Positions 24,600 through 37,355 of a DNA stretch of 64,000 nt are shown here, piece after piece. Numbering within the stretch: position 1 is the stretch's first letter; each line of letters begins with the position of its first letter. The stretch is from Cryptomeria japonica (Eukaryota > Streptophyta > Pinopsida > Cupressales > Cupressaceae). Location of the stretch: positions 270,105,870 to 270,169,869 of the forward strand of contig NC_081407.1 in the NCBI RefSeq assembly GCF_030272615.1, written 5' to 3'. A program made the position numbers and the translations under genes. The notes under the pieces are model-generated. The model saw only the letters and a list, made by a program, of their open reading frames with translations. It was not told where the DNA came from and did not search any database.

Positions 24600-25046
24600 A
24601 GGCACTGATGGCCTAGTTTTTATCTCAATTTCTGATATATCCGAAAGTGTTATATCATATTCTCTTAAAGCAACATTGGTGAGGAAATATGCCATTATAT
24701 TATTACTTCTTTCTACCCATTCAATAGAGAGTGCATCAAAATACTCAAGCGTATTCCAAACAACATTCCTATATTGCTTTAATCTCCTATTTTTTGAAAG
24801 TTACTTATATCTCACTTGAGATACAATGAGCTATGAGTCTCCAAATTCCTTTAACAACTTTATCCCGTGTTTTTCAACAATATTAAGCCCTAAGAGCAAG
24901 GATTCATATTCTGCAACATTGTTAGTACATTCAAAACTCAATGAGAAAGAATACTGGAAAGTTTTTCCACTTTGGGATATAAACAATATTCTAGCACCAA
25001 GTCCCTCCCTAGAGCATCTTCCATTGAAGTACATTTTTCATAAACC
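24600..25046 (-). pseudogene. Second RNase H (RVT_3/archaeal-like type) of gypsy C, located upstream of RT, catalytic residues lost
   Basis: The open piece 25034-24831 begins MYFNGRCSREGLGARILF and continues LSFECTNNVAEYESLLLGLN and KEFGDS. Further text ISQVRYK ... YRNVVW ... SIEWVERSNN ... runs on to 24600. This is the RNase H fold of the RVT_3 type, homologous in pattern to 50915-50200 of element D (LYFDGS, NNIAEYEALV, VYGDSQ, NKSADAMA). Two catalytic Asp are changed: FDG is FNG and the NxxAD Asp is Tyr. Here it lies between protease and RT, while in D it lies between the gypsy RNase H and integrase. Confidence 0.75.
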
Positions 25047-25389
25047 TTGTTGATCACACTACAACTCAATACCAATAGCTTACGTATTTTTTAATAATAA
25101 TTATGGCTAATCAACCTTAAAATTGTCTATACCCATATCACATAAACAAATGAGCTCATTGGGAGGTACTCCTTCTATGACCATTGAAGATCTAGGTTCC
25201 CTGTAGATTTTGATATCTTTACCATTGATGGGGATTGTAGCAAATGAAAGATATATCTGCATGTGTCCACCCATAGCTGCACCCACTGTCTTAATAGCAA
25301 CATGTCATATTGAGGAGGAATATTAGCCACAATTACATCCATCCTGTAAATTCCCTTAGGGTATGCAACAAATCTTAATTCTATATCTT

Positions 25390-25730
25390 TGATAGCTCAG
25401 AAAAAATGTATTTCTCTATTATCCATGGCATAACACTTTCCAACCCACAATCCAAGTTGTTTCATTATACCCAAAGGCATGATGTTGATAGCAGCTCTTG
25501 AATCCAACATACAATTTCTTACCATCTTGTTATTGATAAGGAGTGTCATATAGAAAGGGTCTACTTGGGAAGGGGACCTATCAACCATTGTCCCTAAGTA
25601 AACCTCAAGATTTTTCATATTTCCATCTTGAGCCCCATATATTTGACCTAGTATAGGCATGTGCTCCTCACTTTCAACCTTATTTGATGACCTCAAAGTG
25701 TTGGCTATCATAGACAAGAACATTTCTATA
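25390..25730 (-). pseudogene. pol: gypsy C aspartic protease, active site mutated
   Basis: The piece 25723-25397 reads FYMTLLINNKMVRNCMLDSR then AAINIMPLGIMKQLGL. This is the retropepsin pattern with the active-site Asp-Ser-Gly changed to Asp-Ser-Arg. Upstream there is LGTMVDRSPSQVDPF. The enzyme would cut the gag-pol polyprotein. This copy should be inactive. Confidence 0.85.
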
Positions 25731-25999
25731 ATCTTGCACCTTCATTAATTCAATGAATAGTACCGGAAATTTTACTTGATTCAATGCTTGGACCATATCA
25801 AACTTGGTAGATTGATCATATTCGAGGATGAAGAAAATTTACATACCTCTGGCTTTGATGTATTTTCCCTTTCCTTGGAGAGTTTCACAGTATTATAATA
25901 TCCAGGGTTGGATTAGCTTTATGCATTTCTTCCTTTTGAGCATCATTGGAAAGATTGAATTGAACCTTCATTTGGTTTTGAATATGTCTTTTTAGTAGT

Positions 26000-28490
26000 T
26001 TGGACCATCTGCTCAAATTGATATGTTGTCTTAACAAATAGGCTTCCTGGATTCCCTCACTTGTCATTATATTCCTCAAATTATAATCTTTTAGCCTATT
26101 GAATTGCAAAAAATGTAAGATATCTGATTTCATCATTAGTAGGCCTTCTTAACCTTACATTTCTATCTTCACGAGGAGGAGAAACATCTTTATAACTAGT
26201 TTCTATTGAGCCTTCATCATTAGAAAAAACTTGTTGGTGATAGGCATCACTCCTATACCTTTGTATGCTCATATCAACTATGTCTCCTTCTTCCTTAGAG
26301 GACAAGTCACTGTCTTTTCCAAAATTCATAGAGGACAACATATTTATGGTATCTGCATCTTGAGAATATTCATCAATTATGTCCTCCTTTGTCAAATATG
26401 GTTCTTGAAAGGATTGGGATATTGCACATCTATCTGGAGAATGAGGTAATTAACAGGTAAGGCCCCAAGGGTTCTCTTTAGTGAAGTGGATATTTGAGTG
26501 CTTTAATGGATCAGGAGTTTCTTTATGTCTTGATTCACCTAGATTATTAGACAAGGTTCTAACATCCTTCCAATTAGTATTATATGACATACTATGAGGA
26601 GTTGTCCCTTCATGTCTATAATGATTAGTTCTATCGTGTGCAATCCCCTTTTCATTTCTCGCAATCTTGTAATCTATCTCGCTTAATTAATTTGTTACCC
26701 TATCAAGCCTATCATCATCATTTAGTTGTCTCACTTGAGGCTTCATAAGGTTTTGTAGGATTTGAAGTCCATCCATTTTCCTAATTATACCCTAAGCTCT
26801 TCTATTGTTCTCAATATTCGGGGCAGCCTTAAAAGCTTCTCTCAAATCAAGAAGGTTTTTGTTTCTTAACTCATATCTAGTTTTAGGATCATATGCATTT
26901 ACATTAAAAAAAATTAAACATATAGGATTAGAGGGTTTCAAATGATGTGCAATCCTATTAAAAATATTGAGGAACCTTGTGTTGAATCATTCTATTGACT
27001 CATTGTTACCCTTTTGAATACTTGTGAATTCATTTAAAGAAAAATTAGAGTTAGAGTGATCCCCATTTTGTTCTTTAAGAATGTGTTTAAATTCCCTCCA
27101 TGAGTCAATAGAATCATCAGATAAACTTCTATACCAATCCCTAGCACCATCTATAAGGGATTGCATAAATAGCTTCATTATGGCATCTTCAATTTCTAGC
27201 TCATAACTATCAACAAAATTTTCAAATGAGTTTTAATGATCTTCTCATGATAAGGCATTGTTTGCTAAAAACTTAGGAATTTGTAATATGACTAGAGAAT
27301 CCTAGAATTCCACTGAAAATTAATTTCTTATATGTGTCTACCTACATAGGGGATCTTGCAAATGGATTCATCATTTGGTGCTCGTGATGAGGACCTTGAT
27401 TTTGTAAATTACCTTGTTGACCTTGTTGAAACTACTGTCTTCCTTGAACTTGGGGTATTTGTTGTTGAATCTGAGGCTGTGAGACAAGAGCTTGTTGCCA
27501 ATTTTGATTTTGTAGATTATGTTGGCCAACAAACAAATTATAGCCCATATTCTAATGACCTAAAGTAGACATGCCCATACTTTGGGATGTTTGGGTTAGA
27601 CAATGAGTTGTCAAATGAAGGGGCATAGAAAAAACTTGAGTATGAAATGGTGCAACAACAACAGTATTTAGGTAACTCCAAAGGCTTGTGTGGATGTGGA
27701 ACCCTAATTTGAGTAAGTGAAATTATTGAATATTGGCCATTTTTTAGTAGTAGTTCCAACTAGAGTGGACACAATTGATGAAGCAAAAGCTGATATATTT
27801 GAAGGTTCAGCTTGTGTAGTTCCCACAAAGACAATATTTTGAATCAAAGGACTAGTTGTATTTGGAAGGGACTTCATATTAACACCAAGACACACTCTAG
27901 GATTTAGAACAAGTAATTATTGAGATAGAGCCTCTCTTTCCTTCTCCAATCTCACTCTCTACTTGAGCCTTTAATTCTTGAATTTGCATTCTAAGTTTAT
28001 CATTTGTCAGCCTAGAGGCTGAAGTAGAGATGAGGGAACTAGATACTAGTACTTGGTTCCTAATTGTGCCTTGGATTTGAGGTAATTTTTTATTTGGAAA
28101 ACTTGGGTCTAGCTAGGGAAATACCCATTGGGTGCTCTTATTATCATGTTGCTTTTGGGCTGCATAAAGAAGTTCATTAGATTGTTGCAACCATCTAGTC
28201 AGATCAAAAGACTCTCTGATGTAAGGAAGCACACCGTCAGTGATCATGGAATAAACACTCATACCTTCTTGTAGGCCTAATGTGACCTCAATTCCCTTTG
28301 TAATTATTCCCATGGAAGACTTTTGCAACATTCTCTCATATATTTTATCAATTGGTCTTCTATCTATATTAGGGGTAGAAAATTGTTCCTGACTTGAAGG
28401 AATTGGAGTATTAGAAGGAGTAGAGATATTTGGTTGCCTTGGCACCCAAGTTTTCTTTAGGGTTTCTTGGTTCATACACTTTTATTTATT
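26000..28490 (-). pseudogene. gag: gypsy C gag, broken
   Basis: A start at 28475 gives MNQETLKKTWVPRQPNIS, followed by a Ser/Pro-rich N-terminus and RESFDLTRWLQQSNELLY. A helical stretch near 28000 (NDKLRMQIQELKAQVE) and Gln/Asn-rich text (27750-27350) come next. The capsid (retrotrans_gag) motif is at 27178-26987: SLIDGARDWYRSLSDDSIDS then WREFKHILKEQ. Acidic text at 26395-26096 leads to protease. Several frames are needed to read it, so it is a pseudogene. Confidence 0.78.
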
Positions 28491-28576
28491 ATATTTTGGC
28501 TCTAGTTCTTACCATTCTCTAGTAAGGAGAAAATAAAATTCTTAAGGACCTTGAACTGGTTGTTTTAGAGATATAA

Positions 28577-28593
28577 TAAGTCGCCACCCTCAG
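28577..28593 (-). other. Possible leader/primer region of gypsy C
   Basis: On the minus strand this reads GGGTGGCGACTTATTA-like text. GGTGGCGACT is a phrase often seen near the start of plant gypsy internal regions. It lies about 100 bp before the gag start at 28475. No matching LTR end was found, so this is tentative. Confidence 0.3.
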
Positions 28594-28768
28594 GGTCAAG
28601 GATAAAGGTAAAGTCAAGTTATTTTAGGATGGTAGAGAAACTATTACCCTTGGAAATTTATCTTAGTCCTTGTTTCCACACTTCAAAAAATTATGCTCTT
28701 ATGAGATTTTGCCAAATGCAACTCATCAATACAAGTTTTAATTATTCACATAGGTTGAAGGTGAAACA

Positions 28769-30151
<1,383 letters not shown>

Positions 30152-30669
30152 ATGTCCCCCTTTGTCATTGATAGCAAAACATATCTGCATACAACTCCCT
30201 CTAACTCATATATCTCCTTACACCAAAAATATTTTCTCCACGGATACCTTTCTCCCTCTTTGACATCAAGGACAAAGGATGCCTTTCATGAAAAGGAAAA
30301 AAAAAAAAAAGCATGAACATATTCCACTGCAAAATGAATTTCAAAATTTCATACCAACCCAAGGAAATTTTCAGTTGCTCTTCTTTGGAAAGATTACCTT
30401 GAACTTCTCTTTTAATTCTGGAAGAAGAATTTCCCAAGAATTCACAGCCAATTTAATGCTAATTGGCAGACTCCTACACTCAAACAACAAATCAACAACA
30501 TGGGAAAAGTTGTCCAGAGTAGATGGGTTCTACTCATACTCCACTACACTGTCAAGCAATGCTAAAAAGTGCTCCAATTTTTCCTCAACAAATTCTTTTA
30601 CCTTCCAGAAAAAACTTACAAAATCTTCTCTTTGCCTTTGCAGAAATAAAAGTTTAGCTTGAAGAGAAT

Positions 30670-32405
30670 TTACCTTTTTCCTCTACTCTCCATCCTTGTC
30701 ACTTAGAAAATCAAATATTTTAACCAAAGATCTTAATTCATTTTCTACAACATCAATCTTATCTTTGTGCTTCACTGCAGCTACCAGCCATGAGAGACAA
30801 TACCTATAAACTTTACTAGCACTACAGATACAATCTTTCATTTCATTAATGCATACAGATAGATTTCTCTTCACATCATTCCTTCAATAAACTCTGCATA
30901 TCAACACATTTCTCTTCTAAAACCTCAGCAACCACAAATTCTTCAGACAATTTCTCCTTAATTTAATTTTATACAGAGATTTCAGAAGCATATTAAACTA
31001 ACATCCTCAAGACACTGTTCCCGACCAAATAATTGGATAGAACATTCTTAATTCTCTCTGACTCAAAAAAAGTCAGCCACATCTCCCCAATTTTCCCAAT
31101 TCCATCAACACCTCCAACAATCTCCAATAGATTGGATTTATCATCAGATTATTTTGCCTTCTGCTCTACAACAACCAACTCTCCCTCACCTACAAGAGAT
31201 TCCAGATCCTCAATTATCACAACATCTTTTTCTTTATGAACCTTCTTGCTCTTCTTAGATATCAGGACACTCACAAAGTCACTCCTTTTCCTCTTACTAA
31301 AGGAAGAACCTCCTTTAGCAGAACCGGTAGTAGGGGATACCAGACTGACACTCCACATACCTAGGAAATATTTGAAATAAACTTTGCATGCATCTTCTCT
31401 CTTGTGTAAACCATTCAAATATCTGAAGATCTATCTTGCAACCGAAATGCCAGACTCCTAGATCACATTTTCTTTAGCTGGAAGGGATCCCAAACAATAC
31501 ATAGCTAAGAAAAGAAGCAATGATGCAAACTAGAATGACTAATTCTACTATTTTAACATCTTAATATTTTCTAACAATAATTCCCTCAACAATTCACACA
31601 TTGAACATCTTATCTTCCATAACAAGCATACGTGCCAAGTAAATTGCAGTAGCCGAAGTTATACCTTCTCTATTTTTGAAATAGATCTTGTAGGAAATGC
31701 CATTCATAACATACCTTACAATAGGATTTATGATTTTTTCAATGATTAACGCTCACTGATCGCCTATTACATCGGTTAGGGTTTTGACCTATTTGTTCTT
31801 TATTGACTTCTTAACCAGAATGACTCCATTTTCACACAACCAAAACGACCAAAATGATCTCCTTCGTGATTAGATTGGGTTTATCCAACATGATATTGTC
31901 ATTTCGCACATGACTAGGGATCACTTTGATTACTTCCTCATCATCAAACTAGGTAAATTATATCCATAGATTCAATCCTTTCTGCTCTAACTTCTTGATT
32001 TTATGCTTCTCTACATCACTACGAATGTTTTTCATATTCATGATCTTCTTCGGGTCAAATTCATCTTAAAATACCTTCTCCACAATTTGAAATTCTCTAC
32101 TGCTCAATTATTTGACCATCTTGCCTTCCATGATTACTTGCTCCGCTCTTTCGCTCTACCATTCAAAATGCTTTCAAACACTAATAACATGATAAATAAA
32201 AATGAGTTCAAACATCGATACTTATCTTGCCAAAAATGTCCTTAGGGTTTTGCTAAAAAAAAGTGTCTTATTGATCATGTTAGTAGAAACCACTGAATAT
32301 CAGATAGCCTCTTAGCCATGGTCATGTCGGATCAACCACAAATTTTACTTAGAAGAGGGGAAACAAAAAAAATTCTTCAAGAACTCCCCCTGAGTTGAAG
32401 AAACA
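30670..32405 (-). pseudogene. Unknown coding-like region of element E in the place of pol, broken
   Basis: On the minus strand, coding-like text appears in shifting frames: REFQIVEKVF near 32080, DEFDPKKIMNMKNIRSDVEK near 32060, KHKIKKLEQKGLNLW just after, then EKIINPIVRYVMNGISYKIY near 31710, REGITSATAIYLARMLVMED near 31650, and the open piece 31418-31149 (KREDACKVYFKYFLGMW, then a basic KRKRSDFVSVLISKKSKK, then VIIEDLESLVGEGELVV). A Lys/Glu/Leu-rich segment follows toward 30670 (ENELRSLVKIFDFLSDK). No enzyme motif is visible. The basic patch could be a nuclear localisation signal. I do not recognise the family. Confidence 0.5.
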
Positions 32406-32408
32406 CAC

Positions 32409-33440
32409 TCAGTTATTGGAGGAAGAGATACATGCACAAGATTCCGATACACTAGGCCTACTTACATTATTCACTTCCTTCTTTCTCCAAACCAAAATTT
32501 CTTTTTTCTTTGATCCATCATTCTTCATTACATTCTTCTCAATAGATTTATCCAAATTTCTATTTCTGTACTGATTAGCATAATGTCTAAATTGCTTGCA
32601 TTTCAAATAGCTAATGTTCTTCTTCACTGAATTCACCAGAAGAGTTCTAGATTTGCATTGATTAGCTATATGACCATAGCCATTGCAAGTATGACAATAT
32701 CCATGAAAGTTACTATTCACCTTATTTGCTCCAATCAGATTATGATTATGATAGTAATTTTCTTTGTGACCAAACCTCTTCCAATTATAACACTAAATGC
32801 TTCTATAGTTTGTAGCCTTCTGACCAAATTTATTGCATTAAAAATAATAATCATTAAAATATGGGTACCTTTGTGTATTAGGTTGACAAACCGGTAGCCT
32901 TCTTGCATTAGTAGCCTGATTCTAGACCTTGCTTGCATCTTTTGATTTCTTCTCATCTTCTACTTTAACCTCTTTTCTTGTGTCTTTCTCATTCTAATTT
33001 GAACACCCACCGAACTGATATCCAAGTCTAGTTTTGCCCAAATGAGATATTTGTAAGTTGATCAATTATTCCAAGAGCTTATTGCTATCAAGAACTTTAT
33101 TTTTTGCCTTCAACTTCTTCATTTCTTCTTCTAGCTTCTCACACTCTTCGGTCTTCAACCTGATTGATTCTTTCAAGTTTTCCTCTACTTTGTCTTTCTC
33201 TTCAATTTTTTGCATCAAATCTTTAATTGTATATTTCGCCTACTTCAACTAATTGTTAACTTCCTTGTTCCTTAATTTGAATTTCCTGATTTTCTCTCTT
33301 AGATTATGTACACATTCATTCACTACCTTCATATTATCTTTCAATTCTTCTTTCTTAGATTCAACACTTTCTAGATCTTTTAGGGTTGTTTTCAATTCTT
33401 CATCCAACAAAAACTCTCTAGTGATACACATCGATGCCAT
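32409..33440 (-). pseudogene. gag: Gag-like coiled-coil and zinc-knuckle region of element E, broken
   Basis: A start at 33440, 57 bases after the primer site, gives MASMCITREFLLDEELKTTL. Long Glu/Lys-rich coiled-coil text follows (KDLESVESKKEELKDNMK; LKTEECEKLEEEMKKLKAK). Near 33060-33000 a HLGKTRLGYQFGG motif resembles the linker before copia gag knuckles. Several degraded knuckles come next, the best being CHTCNGYGHIANQC at about 32696-32655. The usual N-terminal capsid part is absent. The region ends at 32409 without leading into protease. Confidence 0.65.
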
Positions 33441-33496
33441 GATTCAACCAACAAGGATCTCCCTCAAGCGATTAAAGTTTCAAGCGAGGGACCAAA

Positions 33497-33510
33497 GCTC
33501 TGATACCAAT
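33497..33510 (-). other. Primer-binding site of element E
   Basis: Plus-strand GCTCTGATACCAAT is the complement of ATTGGTATCAGAGC. It touches the LTR start at 33511. It matches initiator methionine tRNA. Confidence 0.9.
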
Positions 33511-34717
33511 TGTTGGATTGGTTCAAAGGACCAAAATACTCAGAGGGGGGGGGTGAATAAGTGTTCCCACGGATTAAAAAACTTTTTCACAACTTCTTAA
33601 CTTTTTACTAAAATGTCATATTTATGAATTAAGCACATGAACATGGAATAGAAAATGTAAAATAAACATGAAAACACAACCACAAAAGGAACACCGTATT
33701 TATACATGGAAAACCCAAATGGTCAAAACCACGAAGAGTGCACAGAGAGTGTTAGCTCTCAAGATAATATAACTAGTTATATGGTGTTTACAAAATGGGT
33801 GGCTCACTATCGGATGGCTCACTACCAAATTACAAAAATAGCTCACTACTGGAAAGCTCACTGCACTAGATAAAAATGAACTAAAGAGATTTGTATCTCC
33901 AAATGCATGATATCAGTTCTAGATTAGGCTTAGAATACAACTCAAAAAACTTATAGCAGATCCAATAAAATATCTTTGTACCACTATCCACTGCAACAAA
34001 TTCAATGAAGGATTATTGCAATAGTGCTCTGCCAAACCAAACACCTGCAACAGATCCGGTAAAGGATTACTACAATGTTATCTACACTCTGACTTTGATC
34101 CAACTACTTTGTTGTCCACAACTCACACTACACACGGAATTGTCACCTCTCACTCATTCATCACTTTTCATACATATCCATAAACCTGTATGTGTGTGTG
34201 TGTGTATATATATATATATGGTACTAGTAGCTAAGGTATAGGCTAAGTTCATTATCCAATTCGGCCTCCACAAGATCTCTACACGCTTCCTTTACATAAT
34301 TTATTCATCGATACATATTCCTTAATTACCAAAAATGGGACAAGGGTTGATCAGAATCACAGATATGAACTTATGAACACAAAAAATCCAACCATAGCAA
34401 TTCCAAACTCCAAAACACATATCACGCATACAACAAATACCAGACCATATAAAATGAAAGATACAACTAACATAACTAATGTTAGGAAATACAACTAATA
34501 GCCATAACTCAGAATTTCAGAGATGAGGATCTTCCAAAAGTGACTCCAGTAGATCATCATATCTTACTACATCTTATCTCATCATTACCTATCTTCCAGA
34601 AATACCAAAACTGTAAAATATCATCTGCATATATTATTCGCATATATCATGTGGACCAAATCAGATAGTGGGTTTGACATCAATGACAACAATGACAATA
34701 TTCACACAAGCCTGACA
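33511..34717 (-). repeat. 5' LTR of element E
   Basis: It starts TGTTGGATTGGTTC next to the primer site and ends CAAGCCTGACA. It aligns with 28769-30151 over its whole length with many substitutions. It contains a G run near 33545 and (TG)n(TA)n near 34190-34220. Confidence 0.9.
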
Positions 34718-35027
34718 ATAAATATTCCTTGAATAGCTAAATCAAGCTCTTGTGCTAGTTTCTCTTCCTTTTCTAGAATTACATTAAATATGACATTATC
34801 TATAATTATTCTTCTATTGTCTTAGGTTGTTGTACTGAGATGGGAGATTAAATTTGTGACCTCTTCCTGCCTCCAATTAGCAGTTGGTTGGACTATTGGG
34901 AAATCATTATTATGTGGTAGTACCATTGTCTTATTTATTTGATGAAAGTAGATATTATTGCTCTATTTCCCAGCCAAGTAATCATTTTGTTGGTGTTTCC
35001 AATTGATGTCTCCAAATTAATCTCAAT
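34718..35027 (-). other. Coding-like remnant between E and the right terminal repeat of C
   Basis: On the minus strand one frame runs with only two stops: PHNNDFPIVQPTANWRQEEV, then TNLISHLSTTT, then RRIIIDNVIFNVILEKEEKL and AQELDLAIQGIF. It is not a family I can name. It could be the start of C's gag region or a piece of another element. Its place directly inside the terminal repeat is unexpected for a leader. Confidence 0.4.
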
Positions 35028-35393
35028 GTTCAAGGGCTTGGATCAAAGGCCAACTAACAAGATAGTAACTAGGGATAAGGAACTAGTTATATCCTCTACA
35101 CTTTAGGTTCTATTAGACCAAGGTGGGTGGACCTTTTAGCAATACTTTGTGAACCTAATTCCTTTCTTTAAGTACTGCAACGAATATGTTCTCAATCTTT
35201 GAGATAATTAGAGAAGTATTACATTCAAATGGATATGAAATTTATCCTTGATTAGTACACTTCTAAAACATCTTGAGAACAAATAATTCTAATACTAAAA
35301 CTTAAAAGATTCAAAATAAAAACAAAGATAAAGGATGTTTTATTTGATTTTCAATCATGCCAAGGTTAACAATACATAAAACTTGACCAGTGC
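35028..35393 (-). repeat. Putative 5' LTR remnant of gypsy C
   Basis: It matches 15538-15905 in the same orientation (TTCAAGGGCTTGGATCAAAG, GTACACTTCTAAAACATCTT, CATGCCAAGGTTAACAATAC). Similarity stops at ACTTGACCA. It may be only part of an LTR. Confidence 0.6.
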
Positions 35394-35559
35394 ATGTATG
35401 TTAGGCTAGACATAAACCATTATTACAATATAAAATATGAAAACACTAAAATATTCATAATCAAAATGGCTTATTAAAGAGAAAAAGTACATCAAATTCA
35501 ACCTACAATATCTCATTAAAAAATGTCAAAATTTTAAAAATACCTTTGTGGACGGAAAT

Positions 35560-35777
35560 TTCTGATTTCTAGCTTTTTATCAAGCATTTGTTTGTGAAAA
35601 TTCGACACTTGAGGCAAAATTTCTTGTCATTTTGCATGTAGAGGAGCGTAGTTGTGTTCTTGGCTGGAATCAAATTATTTGTGAATAATATTTGCAAGTG
35701 GTGGTGACTTTGTTGAATGAGCGATGGTTAGACGAGGTTAGCTCGCATTTAGCTATGGTGATTAGGCAGATTCTTTG
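35560..35777 (+). pseudogene. LINE RNase H domain, left half (interrupted by copia F)
   Basis: The plus-strand frame reads FVCENSTLEAKFLVILHVEE, then RSCVLGWNQIICE, one stop, then QVVVTLLNERWLDEVSSHLA and MVIRQI, and runs into the CTTTG duplication at 35773-35777. Removing element F joins it in frame to 61055 onward. Together they give the RNase H that plant LINEs carry at the end of ORF2. The rest of the LINE upstream was not found, consistent with 5' truncation. Confidence 0.72.
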
Positions 35778-37291
35778 TGTTGGCATTCGGCATTATAACA
35801 GACAAAGGGAAATTGTTGGCATTTCAATAAGGATATTGAGAAGGTTGTTGATGATTATGGATATAACTGATTAAGGATGTTTACTGTCTTGATATTATTA
35901 TTTTGTCATTGATGTTAATAAATTGATTTTCTAATTCAGTATGATGTTGCCATATCTTGAGAAGTATGATTTAAAGAGTATAAAGATGTCGGTAAAAGAC
36001 ACAGAAAGAATATGATGAATAAGGGGATGAATAAGGTATTCAATGGGCAACTACTACCAAGTCAGACAATGATGAGATCATGATGTTTAGATTGTTTTAA
36101 CATCATACATATATTGTAAATTGTAAGGTTAATACTATACTATGTTACCGAGCAATGAACCTAGTCGGTAAACACTAAGGTTATTGCTATTGGTTAATGA
36201 AGGCAAAATGTCTACCGAGTGAAGTTTAGTATTTACCGAGTTGCTACCGAGTTGTAACCGAGCTGTAACAGAATACATTAATGGTTACATGCGTTATTTA
36301 ATGAAGGAAGCTGATGAGCTGGAACTGATTAAATGATTGGTATGCTATGCATGAAGTTTGTTAATGAATCTATGGCAAAGGAAAATCGGCATGAAGATCT
36401 ACAGCTCAGATTGAACCACAATACCCTAGCACAAGTTCCAAGAAATGTATGCAAGTTCCTAGGTAGGGTAAAACATTTTCAGATCGAAGGATACATTGAA
36501 CTTGGTCAAATTTTTAAGATCTGATGGCTATGATTGGTCATGGGAAATGTGATCAAGGAGATTAAGAGATTAGCTAATTGTTTATAAATAGGGAACTATT
36601 GATAAACAGTGTATGCACATGAATGCTACATAGTGATTAACAAGCACAGAATCTTGAAGACCTGTTTGAATAACAGAGTATAGAAGCCCAGCAGATGGAC
36701 AAGATTAGTTCTATGTCTAGATTGTATTGAGAAAATAAGAATATGCTTTAGCATTCTTAGATGTGAAGTTGCAGATAGATTTTTATTACTGTTATTTTGT
36801 GAAAGTGACAGAAAATCTCTTAACCGAGTGGACTTAGCAGTCTTATTTGTAAAACCCTCTAGCAAGGTGACATTCAGATTGAGTTTTTAAAACCCTTTAA
36901 CAAGGTCAATTCTAACAAGGTGAAGATCCTAACAGATATGAGGAAAATCCCTTAACCGGGTCACATCTAGCAATGTGTTTGTAATCTTTAACAGGATTTA
37001 CTTTTAACCAAGCATACTCTAGAAGAGTATATTTCTTAGTGGGTTCGAAATCCCATAGTGCTTTTTCCCCATTTGGGTTTCCACGTTAAATCTAGTGTTA
37101 TGAGGTTTATGATGTTTATATGCTTTTGAGTTTGCATGTTTAGCAGTTTTGGTTATATTACTAAAGTATATGTTACCGAGGTTAAATCTGATGTTTTTAT
37201 GGGAGATTAAGTTTGTATGATTCACCCCCCCCCCCCCCTCTCATCTTGTTGGCTATTGGATCTATACTTACATTAAGTATCAGAACTATCA
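35778..37291 (+). repeat. 5' LTR of copia F
   Basis: It starts TGTTGGCATTCGGC and ends ACTATCA before the primer site. It matches 41850 onward and, past the D insertion, 60873-61049. Many TACCGAG words recur in it. It has a C run near 37226-37238. The LTR is 1514 bp. Confidence 0.93.
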
Positions 37292-37292
37292 A

Positions 37293-37306
37293 TTGGTATC
37301 AGAGCT
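37293..37306 (+). other. Primer-binding site of copia F
   Basis: TTGGTATCAGAGC follows the LTR end after one base. It is a full match to the initiator methionine tRNA primer type. Confidence 0.92.
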
Positions 37307-37355
37307 TTGGACTCTGGAAGAAAAGTTTAAAGGTACTTGAGGCAAAGATCCGAAG

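Noticed and set aside
36333-36865. Paired open frames repeated at 42380-42926
   Set aside because: They lie at the same place in both LTRs of copia F and reflect LTR duplication, not genes.
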